64,000 nucleotides of DNA from Megaustenia siamemsis (GCA_032433765.1 JAVIAB010000073.1:61960552-62024551); one strand, 5' to 3'; counted from the stretch's first letter, positions 41,636-53,399 are shown. The notes: generated by a model from the letters alone, not told the origin. A program made the numbers and translations.

Positions 41636-44427
41636 CTAATTCCTACCAATGTTTGACAAACACACGCGGTCACAGAATGAACAAGTCAGGCCCACTGATC
41701 CACAGGGTTTACCATCCTTTTTCATAAGTCTTTTCTCTTCTAAGTTTTGCCTTAGCACAGTTTCAAATGATGTTATACCATTCCTTATACATGCTCTCCA
41801 TGATGTGCGATTACTTGCCAGATGTTCCCAGTCATTCTCACATATGGAGAGGTCTTTCAGAGATGATTTGCAGATATCTCTATATCGTAGTTTAAGTCTG
41901 CCGATTTGTCTTTTTCCGTGTATTAGTTCGCCATATAGTATTTGCCTAGGAATGCGCTTTTCTTCCATTCGTTGGACGTGCCCCAGCCATCTTAGTCTTC
42001 GACATCTGAGCATCGACATGATTGTTGGGGTTTTAGCACGTCGCAGGACAGATAAGTTGGTTTTTTTGTCCTGCCATTTGACGTGCATTATTTTGCGGAA
42101 ACATCGCATGTGGAAGACATTTAGTCTTTTTTCCTGGTTTGAGTATGTTGTCCAGGTTTCAGATCCATATAATAGTGTGCTAAGCACACAAGTTTGATAT
42201 ATTAAGAGTTTAGTCTTCAGTGTTAATTTCGTGTTGTTCTAGGCCCATTCTGTGAGTTTGCCGAAGGTCGTAGCTCCCTTACCAATTCGACTGTTTATTT
42301 CTTCATCAAGAGAGATGGTTTGCGTAATTGTGGATCCAAGATATGTACATTTCTGAACTGATTCTAGTGGACAATCTTTTAGAGTAATAAATATAGGTTT
42401 GATGTCGCCTTGACTTAGCATTACTATCTTCTGAACATTAATTGACAGTGAAAAAAGGCCGCATGCTTTGTCCAGGTTGTTGATCAGCGATTGTAGGGTG
42501 GCTTCACTATGAGCGACTAGGGCTGCATCGTCAGCAAATAAAAGTTCTTTAAGTGGGGCAACATTTGTTTTGGTTTTCGCTCTTAGTTGTGCTAAGTTGA
42601 ACAGTGAGCCATCTGATCTTGTGCGAATGTAAATATCTCCTGAGCTTTCGAAGGCGTAATTTAGGAGGGCAGCAAAAAATATACCAAAAAGGGTGGGGGC
42701 GAGGACACATCCCTGTTTCACTCCATTGTTGACTTTAAAACTCTCTGATGAACTCCCATCAAAGTAGATTTTACCATTCATGTCTTCATGGGAGGACATA
42801 ATATTTTTTTTTTATATATATATATATAGGAGGGCAGTCTATGCTTTCTAACACCCTGTAGAGCCCATCTCTGTTTACTGTGTCGAAAGCCTTTGTTAGA
42901 TCCACAAAGGCAATATAGAGCGGCATATTTTGTTTAATACTCTACATTTTTCTTGCAGTTGTCTAAGTGTGAAGATCATGTCTATAGTTGATCTCCCGGC
43001 TCTGAAGCCGCATTGGGACTCGGGAAGAACACGTTCTGTAAGTCTATGTAGGCGTTTTAGTATGACTCTAGCAAAAGCTTTGCCGGCTGTGCTAAGGAGA
43101 GAAATGCCTCTGTAACTATTGCAATCGCCCCTGTCTCCTTTGTTTTTGTACAGCGTCATGATCTTAGCATTTCTCATATCGTGAGGTATTTCTCCTTGTC
43201 TCCAGCATTTGATTAGTAGTTTGTATAGATGTGGAAGCAGTACGTTTAAGTTTGACTCTATAACTTGATCTATGGCACGCTGTCGCAAGCGTTTACTGTT
43301 GGCCAGGCTAGCATTTAGCTGCACGAGTGAGTGAGATAAACTAACCGGCTATTAAATGTTTCATATACAAACACACAAATGCAATGTTTAGAGATTTAAC
43401 CATTCGTCATTCATAATTACATGTCCATGTCCAATTGACGCAAGTTATTTCCATGGTACTTATCAATGTAAACTACTTCGTCAGCCGCAGTTTTATCTCT
43501 TTATGAATTTGCACAGTGTTTTGTTCGTCTTAGGCTGCTTTTACTAGAGTAATCAGAAATCGAAAGGGAGCGAAATTGTGTGTACGACTTTTTTTTGTGT
43601 GCTACGTCATCATAATGGTTCATCGTCTATCCTTAGACTCTAGACCGGCCGTACGCTAATCTTACGGTCGGTTGTATGATGTGCGACGGGGATAATATGA
43701 CGACTAACTGTGTGTCTATATGTTCGGAATATAAGTCAACAACGATGGCCTAACATCATCAAGCGCTATATATTTTTTTAAAAATATAACGATCAACATT
43801 TTCAAGAGGACGTGAACTCCCGGTATATGGTGGATAGGCGGCGGAAACAATTGCAGGCTATGCATGAAAAGTGTTCCTTGTTGCAGTTTCCTCATATTCC
43901 AAGCCCGGCTTGTTGCAGGAGCTACTGAGTTAAGTGCTCTGTGCACACCGTGAGCTGTGTGTCTCATCCGTTTTGATCATGTTTCGATATTTCAATTGCT
44001 TTCGATGAATGGTGATATCGTATGACAGTGAACAGTTGGCTGTGTTCACTTTCTGCGCGGTTTCGCCTTATGCCTTTTGGCGTGTGCTGAGACTGCTATG
44101 ATGGGGACTACAGTCACCTTTCTTTGCTTGGGAGATGAGATTCGGATGATTACGCTGGCACGGGCGGTTGAGCAATTATGGATTTTAATTCGTTTGCAGT
44201 GATACCGGGGCCTTCCATAACCAAACCAAATAACCAACTATGGGAATGTCATTTCCTGTAGCTTTTCCTCTTGAGAGGGCATTTATGGCGTCAGCAAGTT
44301 CGTACATAGTAGGCTCAACGTCCAGCTCAGACATTGTAGGATATTTAGGTATTGATTGTGCTAGAACTGTGCTTGCTGGTCTGTCATCATGGTATAGGTT
44401 GGAGTAGTGTTCAACCAATCTTTCCAT
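41636..44427 (-). pseudogene. LINE A copy 2 reverse transcriptase, interrupted
   Basis: The RT entry is in 44241-44427 (EHYSNLYHDDRPA, NALSRGKA). After the 985-bp insert it continues at 42896-43253 (HDMRNAKIMTLYKNKGDRGDCNSY, ESQCGFRAGRST), then 42239-42799 with GVKQGCVLAPTLF and LLFADDAALVAHS, and 41636-42187 with YGSETWT and the CSFCDRVC finger start. A TAG at about 42239 splits the last two, which share one frame. The catalytic FADD is intact. Confidence 0.85.
43254..44240. other. Unclassified 985-bp insert in LINE A copy 2
   Basis: Comparison with copy 1 shows foreign DNA here replacing about 18 bp of RT sequence. It has no clear terminal repeats, target duplication or coding sense. A small inverted repeat of 9-10 bp (CCGGCCGTA and TACGGTCGG) lies near 43645-43675. 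It may be a filler of unknown source or a decayed element. Confidence 0.55.
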
Positions 44428-44613
44428 TTATTGTCCCTTGTCAGTACTAGGTTCTCCAAACGTGGATTTTACTGGGGCTAATTTGGTTATTTTTGGTCCA
44501 AGGACCTTTTTTATATTGTCATGCATGGTTTTTTAGTCGCACCTGTCTGAGGCTTTCTGTATTTCAAAGCAAAGATTGTTCCAGTATTCATTTGCGCATC
44601 TTCTTGCTTCGCG

Positions 44614-45839
44614 TTATAGAGTGGCTTGTGCATGTTTAAGATGATCCTTGGAAATTTGATTGGGGTTATTTTTTAAGTTCAGTAGTGCCTTTTTCTTATT
44701 AGCCATTAACGGGTCTAGTCTTGCTGCATTGTCTTCGACCCAGTCGTTCTTTGAGATCCTTTTTTGGCAGTAGGTAGATAGAGCACAGTTATAGATGTGT
44801 GTTTTCAGAGAGTACCAGTTGTCATCTACACTTGATGAATCTTCTGCTTCTTCTACGAGTTCTTCAAACTTAGATCTAAAAATGTCTTTGTTTGATGAGA
44901 TTTTAGTCGCTTTGATGTTGATCTTGGCTGCTGGAGGCTCTCTTGATTTGTAAACACGACTAATTCTAGCTTTGATCTTACTGATGACGAGAGCATGGTC
45001 TGTATTGCAGTCTGCACTGTGATATGTTCCTGTTATTCTGATGTTATTTAAACACTGCCTACGTGTAAGAACTAGGTCTAGTTGGTGCCAGTGACCGCTT
45101 CTAGCATGACACCATGTAACTTTATGTTTGTGTTTTACATTAAAGTAGGTATTAGTTACACATAGATGATTATCTGAACAGAATTCTATGAGTCTCTGGC
45201 CATTTTCGTTGATTTTTCCAATACCGTGATGACCTAGGCATGTTGGCCAAGATTGTTGATCAGATCCTGTGCGTGCGTTGAAATCACCGAGTATATACAA
45301 TAGCTCTTCTTTTGGAAGTGAGTCGATGATCATCTGAAGTTGTTGGTAGAAATTGTCTTTCTCTTCGTCTGATGCAGCCAACGTTGGTGCATAGGCACTA
45401 ATGATATTTATTAATCCACTCTTTGTAAGCAGCTGAAGTATCATTGAGCTTTCGGACACTCCTTTTGGCATGGTTATGGAGTTTATATGTTTTTTTATGT
45501 ACAGCGAAGCCTACTCCATGTAGACGTGGCTTTTCAACACTCAGACCCCGCCAGAAAAAAAGTATAATTTTCTTCCTTTACAGAGCCACAGTCTGAGAGC
45601 CTTGTTTCTTGTAGGGCAGTAATATCGACATGTAGTCTATTTAGTTCTTTATCTATGAGGGCTGTTGTTCTAATTTGCCCTTCTTTCAGTGTGTTTGCTT
45701 TAGCAAGACCTGGGCACAAGGTCCTTACGTTCCATGTACCAAGTTTAAACATTGGTGCTTTCTTCCTCATTTCACTTTGCCTACTCTGGCTGGGCACGGA
45801 ATAAGGAGATAGTGCTTTACCCAGTCGCACTATCCCCAT
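44614..45839 (-). pseudogene. LINE A copy 2 endonuclease
   Basis: The frame 45534-45839 carries GTWNVRTLCPG and LQETRLSD. After two small indels in A and T runs near 45555 and 45495 the frame 44614-45471 carries GDFNARTGSDQ, WHQLDLVLTRR and DHALVISKI. These are the complete APE motifs. The lengths and blocks match copy 1 closely, which had no break at these points. Confidence 0.85.
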
Positions 45840-46140
45840 CTCAACTTCGTTTCAAGGATTTCCGAAGGAGGGACAAAGTCCATACGTTCGGAATTGAAAG
45901 AAGATGCAGGGGATGCCAGAAAGACGGTTAACGCCGTCTACTGCCTTAGGGTCCCTCTCTCCGGATTTTTACTCTGGGTGTACTCCCATAACCTTCGATT
46001 CTAATTAGAATCTAGTCCACAAGGTAGTGGAGAGTTTTGTACATGGAATACATCACCAAAATAACATTAACTTAGTGTCACTCTACTCTTTCATTACAAA
46101 TAGCATGACCATATTCATGTTTTATCTATTCCACTCATTC

Positions 46141-46486
46141 ATTATGACATTGGTACATTGTATATCTAATTATATAGTTGCTATTCTCCTCTCCTAACAC
46201 CGTATGTTGCGTCTCCGTCTTCCGAGTCCTCGTATTGTGTTCTCGGTCTGGTTATTTCTGTAGTCTCCTCTGTCCTTATGTGCATTTCTCTCAGAATTCT
46301 CCTTATTCCACTCACAGAATCTCCGGACAACGCTGCAGTCATCTGTAGAGTCCATGTCTACCTGGGCTCCTCCTGTCTCAAGACTAGTCTGTCTAGTCTT
46401 TTATAATACATTTTCTGTGAATATAAAGCACAAAAACCTTGATTAATATCTTATTTAATATTTAATCTAATAGTAAAAGAAGGCAA
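46141..46486. other. No recognised feature
   Basis: This stretch follows the last decayed 88-bp unit. The minus strand has a modest open frame rich in Arg, Glu and Thr near 46180-46420, but I cannot assign it. It could be upstream LINE N sequence. Confidence 0.35.
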
Positions 46487-46708
46487 CTAAAAAGGTCTCA
46501 GTCTGAATAGCAAGAAAATATAAGTAATGGGCATTTCAAAGAAACAATCATCACCATCATGCAGCATAAAATTAAACATGACAAATCTGAAACAAGTGCA
46601 ACGTGTCAAATACTTCGGCACAATAATAACATCAGATGGAAGATGCACCACAGGAATAAAAAGTAAAATAGGTCAGGCCAAAATAGCATTTCAGAAAATA
46701 TTCAGGTA
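46487..46708 (+). pseudogene. RTE-like RT thumb fragment
   Basis: The frame reads GLSLNSKKI, MGISKKQSSPSCS, NLKQVQRVKYFGTIITSDGR and IGQAKIAFQKIF. This is the RT segment just after the catalytic box in RTE-like LINEs. It is probably the same broad family as LINE M, whose RT stops just before this region at 50207, but it is a separate fragment here. Confidence 0.75.
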
Positions 46709-46949
46709 AGTGTAGGGTTGTAGAGCGATATATAAAGCATAATGTTTTAAAAGTAATCCAGTTATTCATATAATCATATAATTTATTTATACATAAGAAA
46801 TAAATATCATAAAAGGAAATAATGAATTAGCATAGATATACTCGTTAAACTAGTCTTATAGTCTAGTTTTGAAGACATGTAATGTTAATTTAATGTGATT
46901 TTTTAACTAGCTTAACATTTAACAATATCTGAATATTAAGTAAAACAAC
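46709..46949. other. AT-rich spacer
   Basis: There is no recognisable feature between the RT fragment and the leader of LINE M. Confidence 0.4.
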
Positions 46950-47044
46950 CCCACTGACTTATGGGTGAGACTTTTTAGTCAAAGGCTAGCAGAGCCAACC
47001 GTAAACAATCCGACGGAAGGGCATAAAACCACCGTCGTAATTTC

Positions 47045-47852
47045 TTTGTACAATCATGAATCGCCACAACAATAGAAATAACGACAACAACATTAAGGGG
47101 GATTCCAATGGAAAACCCTCGTTCGGTAGGGAACATCATGTGCTACAGGTGATACCCGAGCGTCATCAAGCTACTGTAAGCAAAATAAAGATAAAACAAA
47201 CTCTATAGATAGGTACCTGGAATGTGAGAACACTCATGCAGAAGGGTAGACTAGAAAACATCATACAAGAAATGAAAAGAATGGGTTTACAATTACTGGG
47301 ACTTTGCGAAATGAGATACACCGGATCAGGGGAGATGTATTCTGATAAACATAAAATAATCTATTCTGGAGGTACTGAACACCAAAGAGGAGTAGGTATC
47401 ATCTTGGATGCAGAAAGAGCAAGAACAATGAAAGGCTTTTACCCAATATATGAGTACTTTTAGTGAAATTGAATGGAAAGCCAATAGACATAAATCTTAT
47501 AAAAGTGTATGCACCAACAGCAGACAGTCTAGAGGAAACAATTGATAAATTTTACAACGAATAAAATGATGCACTTCATAAATGCAAACCACTTGAAAAC
47601 ACCATAGTTCTAGGGGATTTTAACGCAAAAGTAGGAAAGGAAAGAGTTGAGGAAGTAGTTGGCCATTATGGCTTAGCCGAGGTGAATGAAAGAGGTGAGA
47701 AAGTTATTGACTGGGCAAGAACACACAACTTGATGATAGGAAACACCTGGTTTAAGCAACATCCAAGACGTCTGTGGACATGGAAAAGCCCAGGGGACAA
47801 CGCACGTAATCAAATTGATTATATAATGATAAGCAATAGATTTAGAAACAGT
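47045..47852 (+). pseudogene. LINE M endonuclease
   Basis: After an Asn-rich leader, an in-frame stop precedes GTWNVRTLMQKGRLE (about 47213). Then come LLGLCEMRYTGSGE, VYAPTADSLE, VLGDFNAKVG, LWTWKSPGDN and QIDYIMISNRF, which is the full set of APE motifs except the last DH block, lost at the insertion near 47853. Frameshifts near 47460 and a stop near 47560 break it. Confidence 0.8.
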
Positions 47853-47961
47853 TTCTTGGTGCTTTTCCGTGAAGACATGACTCATATCTTAATGTTTTTC
47901 TGTGCTAGTCATGGCTCATATCTTGGTGTGTTTCTGTGCTAGCCATGGCTCAAGTCTTGGC

Positions 47962-48018
<57 letters not shown>

Positions 48019-48583
48019 CGTGCGTGCGCTAGCCATGGCTCATGTCTATGTGTGTGCCATGATGGTCATGTCTCATGTCTTGGTGTGTCCGTGTTGATCA
48101 TGACTCTTATCTTTGTGTGCGCCTGAGTTTAGTAATATCTCATAACTTAGTGTGTGTCTATGTTGGTCATGCGTCATATTTTTGTGTGTGCGTGTCTGGT
48201 TTAGGGATATCTCATATCTTTGTGTGCATGTTTATGTTGGTCATGTCTCATATCTTTGTGCGTGCATGTGTGTGTTTGGCACATCTCATATTCTTGTGTG
48301 TGCATGGCTATGTAAGTCACATCTCATGTCTTTGTATGTGCATGCCTGTGTTAGTCATATCTTATATCTTTGTGTGTATGTCTATATTAGGTATGTGTCA
48401 TATCTTTGGGTGTACATGCCTAAGTCAGTCATATCTCATATCTTTATGTGCATGTCTATGTTAGTCATGTGTCATATATCTTGATGTGTGTCGGTGTTAG
48501 TCATGTCTCGTATCGCTGTGTACATGTCTGTGTTATTCACACCTCATATCTTTGTGTGTGCATGTCTGTGTTAGTCACCTCTA
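47853..48583. repeat. Degenerate GT-rich minisatellite
   Basis: Units of roughly 35-45 bp built on TTAGTCATGTCTCATATCTTTGTGTG repeat with strong drift, with a (TG)n run at about 47965-48015. Two plus-strand frames stay open because of the repeat. It lies directly before R1 copy 2. Confidence 0.8.
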
Positions 48584-48586
48584 GTG

Positions 48587-48912
48587 ACTCGGGCAGATGG
48601 TGCTCGTAAACCTGGGAGGGCAGACCATCTAAGGGCAGAATCCCCCTACAGAAAAGACAATCTGCTGCCTTGCAGAAAGATTGGGGACAATCAAAGGCTA
48701 AGGAAAGCAAACCTGAAAAAATGCTGGCTGAAATCGGATGCACTGGGCCACTGGCGCAGAACACAGTGCAACGTTTTAACGGGTGTTCAGTCAGGGTGGA
48801 TCTGGAGGACTCTAAATATGACGTTCTGTCTGTGGGGGTGATTAACACACTTAACCTGACAGCTGACTTCATGTGGGAGTCTGGAATCCTACTCTGACTG
48901 AGTCCTGATCGC

Positions 48913-48956
<44 letters not shown>
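48587..48956 (+). repeat. Dispersed repeat R1, copy 2, with (GA)n tail
   Basis: It matches 5157-5494 over its whole length and ends in a longer (GA)n tract at 48914-48956. Next to it the LINE M sequence resumes. The common end and tail suggest insertion by retroposition, together with or into the GT-rich array. Confidence 0.75.
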
Positions 48957-48960
<4 letters not shown>

Positions 48961-48964
48961 CAGT

Positions 48965-50207
48965 AAAACAACAAAACGAGTCTCAGTTAACATCAAGTTA
49001 AATTTAGATTTACTAAAATCAGACAAGAAGCTGCAAGACAAATATAAAATCACAATTTAGAACCGGTACAATGCAATAGAGAAGATACAAAGCATTGATG
49101 AACAGTGGGAAATGCTAAAAGAATCAATGCAACAAACATCAAAAGAGTTCATACCACCAGTGAGGACAAACTCAAGAAAGAAATGGATGACAGATGACAT
49201 TTTGCAGCTAATGGATACAAGAAGAAGAAATAAAGAAAATAAAGATGAGTATAAGAGATTAAATAAAGAAATTGTAGTAAAATGCAATGAAGCAAAAGAA
49301 TCATGGCTAAAAGAGAGAAGCAAAGAGATTGAAATGCATATACAAACAAATTGAGGAATTAACAGGAAGAAAAACGCAATTAAAAAAATGAATGTCTAAG
49401 ATCAAAGGAAGGAGAACTGTTGATTGATCAAGAAAACATAAGGGAACGATTGACAGAATACATTAAAGATCTTTATAATGATGAACGAACGGAAGTAAAT
49501 ATTAAGGATAATGGAGAAGGACCAGAAATACTCAGCGAAGAAGTGGGAGACGCCTTGCGCAATATGAAAGTAGGCAAAGCTCCTGGACCAGATAATATAA
49601 CTAAAGAAGAGATTGAAGCCATGGGTGATTTTGGAATAGAAATAATAACAAAAATATTGAATGATATTTACAACAGCGGATATATACCAGACGACATGCT
49701 CAAATCAATATTCAAAGCCCTACCAAAGAAATCGGGTGCGATTGAATGCGATGATCATCACACAATACGCCTTTTGAGTCATATGACTAAGATATTACTA
49801 AGAATCATCATGCGAAGAGTGCGAAACAAAATCAGTCCAGAAATTAGCGATGAACAGTGTGGTTTTGTTAGAGATAAAGGAACAAGCAATACCATTTATA
49901 TCATAAGATCTTTAGAAGAAAGAGCCATAGAGGTGAAAACAGATCTATACCTATGTTTCATAGATTATACCAAGGCTTGTGACAAAGTAAAGCACCAAGA
50001 AATAATCAACATTTTAGAAAGCATAAACGTAGACAGCAAAGATCTAAGAATAATAAAGAACATGTACTGGCAACAAACAGCGGACATAAGAACTGGAAAC
50101 CAATTGGGAATGTTTCAACAAATAAAACAGGGTGTTAGACAAGGTTGTGTGCTGTCACCAGATTTATTTAATATTTATAGTGAGATTATTTTAAGATCAA
50201 TAAGGGA
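48965..50207 (+). pseudogene. LINE M linker and partial RT
   Basis: The frame 49112-49354 gives the basic linker, and 49420-50207 gives the RT: GKAPGPDNITKEEI, LPKKSGA, DEQCGFVRDKG, LCFIDYTKACDKVKH (first catalytic Asp) and GVRQGCVLSPDLFNIY. It ends at SEIILRSIRD where the palindrome starts. The catalytic ADD box and the thumb are absent. Confidence 0.8.
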
Positions 50208-50965
50208 CATTCATGTCATTGTAATAGTCACGTATGTCATGTCGTTGTATCAGACACGTATGTCATGTCGTTGTAACAGTCGCGTATGTCAAGTCGTTGT
50301 AACTGTCATGTCATTGTAACAGTCACAGGTGGCATGTCGTTGTAACAGTCATGTCGTTGTACCAGACACGTATGTCATGTCGTTGTAACAGTCACAGGTG
50401 TCGTGTCATTGTATCAGACACGAATGCCATGTCGTTGTAGCATATACGTATGTCATGTCGTTGTATCAGACACTTATGTCATGTCGTTGTAACAGTCACA
50501 TGTGTCGTGTCATGATGTTGTTGACTGTTTCCATGCTATGTCATTGTAGCAGTCATAGGTGTCATGTCGATGTAACAGTCATGTCGTTGTAACCGTCACA
50601 GGTGTCATGTCATTGTAACAATCACGTATGCCATGTCGTTGTATCAGACACGTATGTCATGTCGTTGTAACAGTCACGTATGTCAAGTCGTTGTAACAGT
50701 CATATCATTGTAACAGTCACAGGTGTCATGTCGTTGTAACAGTCACAGGTGTCATGTCATTGTAACAGTCACAGGTGGCATGTCATTGTAACAGTCATGT
50801 CGTTGTACTAGACACGTATGTCATGTCGTTGTATCAGACACGTATGTCATGTCGTTGTAGCAGACACGTATGTCATGTCTATGTGGCAGGCACGCATGCC
50901 ATGTCGTTGTAACAGACACGTATGCCATGTCGTTGTATGAGAAACAGGTCTCATGTCATGATGTT
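50208..50965 (+). repeat. 26-bp minisatellite, left arm
   Basis: Units such as CATGTCGTTGTAACAGTCAC plus GTATGT, with variants in TATCAGACAC, repeat about 26-30 times, some shortened to about 17 bp. The inverted counterpart is at 58636-59485. Confidence 0.85.
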
Positions 50966-51020
50966 GTTGTTGTAGTTGTACTAGTAGTTGTTGTTGTAGT
51001 AGTTGTAGTAGTAGTAGTGG
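50966..51020 (+). repeat. GTT/GTA trinucleotide run, left arm
   Basis: An interrupted run of GTTGTTGTAGTAGTAG type is followed by a unique segment GAAGATGTTAGAAGACGTG. The mirror run CTACTACTACAACTAC lies at about 58573-58620. Confidence 0.85.
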
Positions 51021-51067
51021 AAGATGTTAGAAGACGTGTTTGTTTTAGCAGATGAAGTTTCAGAATA

Positions 51068-51765
51068 GAAGAGGAGAACTTTTGAATTAGCAGAGAACAA
51101 CTTTTGAAATAGCAGAGGACAACTTTTGAAATAGTAGAGGACAACTTTTGAAATAGCAGAGGAAAACTTTTGAAATAGTAGAGGACAACTTTTGAAATAG
51201 CAGAGGACAACTTTTGAAATAGTATAGGACAACTTTTGAAACCCCAGAGGACAACTTTTCAAATAGCAGAGGACAACTTTTGAAATAGCAGAGGACAACT
51301 TTTCAAATAGTTGAGGACAACTTTTGAAATAGTAGAGGACAACTTTTGAATTAGCAAATGACAACTTTTGAATTAGCAGAGGACAACTTTTGAAATAGTA
51401 GAGGACAACTTTTGAAATAGCAGAGGACAACTTTTGAAATAGCAGAGCACAACTTTTCATATAGCAGAGGACAACTTTTGAAATAGTAGAGGACAACTTT
51501 TGAAATAGTAGAGGACAACTTTTGAATTAGCAGAGGACAACTTTTGAATTAGCAGAGGACAACTTTTGAACTAGCAGAGGACAACTTTTGAACTAGCAGA
51601 GGACAACTTTTGAAATAGCAGAGGACAACTTTTGAATTAGCAGAGGACAACTTTTGAATTAGCAGAGGACAACTTTTGAAATAGCAGAGGACAACTTTTG
51701 AAATAGTGGAGGACAACTTTTGAAATATTAGAGGACAACTTTTGAATTAGCAGAGGACAACTTTT
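51068..51765 (+). repeat. 22-bp minisatellite, left arm
   Basis: The unit AGCAGAGGACAACTTTTGAAAT repeats about 31 times with single-base variants (AGTAGAGG, GAATTAGC). The inverted counterpart is at 57625-58540. Long Ser- and Lys-rich open frames on both arms are repeat artefacts. Confidence 0.9.
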
Positions 51766-51829
51766 ATTGGACTGAATTAACAAGCGCGTTGGAAATTTTT
51801 ATTCTTGTACTTATCCTAACCTCTTTGGT

Positions 51830-52515
51830 CGTGATGGGTGTATGGTGGTCGTCTAGTGTGTCGTGATAGGTGTATTGGGGTCGCTTAGTGTGTCGTGATG
51901 GGTGTATGGAGGTCGTCTAGTGTCTCGTGATGGCTGTATGCCGGTCGTCTAGTGTGTCTTGAGAGCTGTATGGAGGTCGTCTAGTGTTGTATGATGGCTG
52001 TATGTAGGTTGTCGAGTGTGTCGTTGTGGGTGTATGTAGGTTGTCGAGTGTATCAGGAGGGATATATGTAGGTTGTCGAGTGTGTCCTGACGGCAGTAGG
52101 TAGGTTGTTTAATGTGTCGTGATGGGTGTATGGAGGTCGTTTAGTGTGTCATGATGGTTGTATGTTGGTTGTCTAGTGTGGCGTGACGGCTGTATGTCGG
52201 TTGTCGAGTGTATCAGGAGGGATATATGTAGGTTGTCAAGTGTGTCTGAGGGCTGTATGTAGGTGTCTAGTGTGTCTTGAGGGCTGTATGTAGGTTGTCT
52301 AGTGTGTCGTGATGGGTGTAGGTAGATTGTCTAGTGTGGCGTGATGGCTGTATGGAGGTCGTCTTGTGTCTTATGATGGGTGTATGTAGGTTGTCGAGTG
52401 TGGTATGAGAGCTGTATGAAGGGTTTCTGGTGTGGCATGATGGCTGTATGTAGGTTGTCTAATGTATCGTGTTGGTCACATGGGGGCTGTATGCAGGCTG
52501 TCTTGTGGGTCTTGA
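51830..52515 (+). repeat. ~41-bp minisatellite, left arm
   Basis: Units of the form TGTCGTGATGGGTGTATG plus GAGGTCGTCTAGTG repeat about 17 times. The inverted counterpart is at about 54880-55006 and 57092-57560, cut by the DD83E element. Confidence 0.85.
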
Positions 52516-52899
52516 TTTTGACCTGATAAGTTATTAAAATTATATTTTAACTTATGAGACAATACCAACGTGCCCACTTATCAACCAAAGACTTTAATAC
52601 AGCTGAAAAAACCCTAATAAATAATTACAATTTACTAAAAATGTTGCACATGATGATAGTTACGACTGTGTCTAAATCAGTAATGAGAATATTCATACAA
52701 CACTAGAAAAAACCTAACACACTAAAACACCACATTGAAAGACTAAATTTAATTTTCACGCATCTATCACAACTCTGCTAAGAAAAGTACAGAAAAACAT
52801 GAAAGTTACGTCCCTGCTATAACTCTACTAAACGAAAGTATTACCAAACACGTAGGTTACATTCCTACCATAACCCCACTTAAAGACAAGATTTTGCTT

Positions 52900-53180
52900 A
52901 AAATACCACTTTTATGTTTCTTACCCCCAGCCAATTTTTGAAGGATACGCCTGTCAAACTGATAAAAATCGTAAATATACACTCTAGTCATACCCCAAAC
53001 TTTATATTGGACATCCCCGTATCAAGAATTTGCATAAAAAACACTTGTATGATTGTTACCCCCTTGTCCAATTTTTAAGGATACGCCCATGAAACTGTTA
53101 AAAATAGTAAATTTACACTCTAGGCTTACTTGAAACTTAACATCAAGGCATACCTCAAACATAATATTTGACACACCCAG
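52900..53180 (-). repeat. ~138-bp units, left arm (about two)
   Basis: Inverted copies of the unit found at 53400-54480 are recognisable by TTAAGGATACGCCCATGAAACTG and the CTCTAG plus CATACCCC segment. Confidence 0.75.
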
Positions 53181-53222
53181 GTATCATATTTACGTGAAAA
53201 ATCAACTAAAAATTAGTAGTGA

Positions 53223-53342
53223 TATATGGTATTTAAAGGCACGGGTAGAATCTCATATAGAAAAAAAATGTTCGGAGATGTTTGTATAAACCTTTATATA
53301 GCAAAGAAATGTTCGTTTCGACAAACCGTCATTAATGCCCTA
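53223..53342. other. Loop at the centre of the palindrome
   Basis: About 120 bp not repeated on the other side separate the innermost arm sequences (AAAAATTAGTAGTG before it and CACTACTAATTTTT after it). There is no coding sense. Confidence 0.75.
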
Positions 53343-53399
53343 TAACACTACTAATTTTTACTTGATTTTTCATGTAAATTTGATACATGGGTGTGTTAA

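Larger units (their letters stand above)
41547..46041 (-). mobile_element. LINE A copy 2, with TSD and an internal unknown insert
   Basis: The element is flanked by CATGGAATA at 41538-41546 and 46042-46050. It extends about 150 bp further 5' than copy 1, with a 5' UTR at 45840-46041, and so is the more complete copy. It holds a foreign 985-bp block at 43254-44240 and a short AT-rich replacement near 42800-42830. Frameshifts and a stop make it inactive. Confidence 0.85.
40121..46140. repeat. Interrupted tandem array of ~85-90 bp units
   Basis: A unit running AAAGTAACATTAACTTC ... ATTTCATGGAATACATCACC occurs at about 40234-40323 and 41477-41546, and in more decayed form at about 40130-40233 and 46050-46140. 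The array is cut by the short hAT (40325-41474) and by LINE A copy 2 (41547-46041), each of which sits at a unit junction. It may be a 5' UTR monomer array of LINE N or a local minisatellite. Confidence 0.65.
46950..50207 (+). mobile_element. LINE M (RTE-like), split and 3'-truncated
   Basis: A leader at about 46950-47200 is followed by an APE endonuclease and an RT on the plus strand. A block of simple repeats plus R1 (about 47853-48960) interrupts it at the end of the endonuclease. The RT stops abruptly at 50207, before its catalytic box, at the start of the giant palindrome. No 3' part is found beyond the palindrome. Confidence 0.8.

Noticed and set aside
46141..46486. A coding exon of a host gene at 46141-46486
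   Set aside because: The minus-strand frame is short, has no recognisable domain and no convincing splice sites.
50956..51496. Ser-Lys-Leu repeat proteins in 50956-51496 and 57610-58634
   Set aside because: These are 22-bp minisatellite translations. The same pattern appears in several frames and in both mirrored arms, with no start context or domain.
50208..51765. CRISPR-like look of regularly spaced repeats
   Set aside because: There are no unique spacers; units are head-to-tail minisatellites in eukaryotic DNA with no cas genes.
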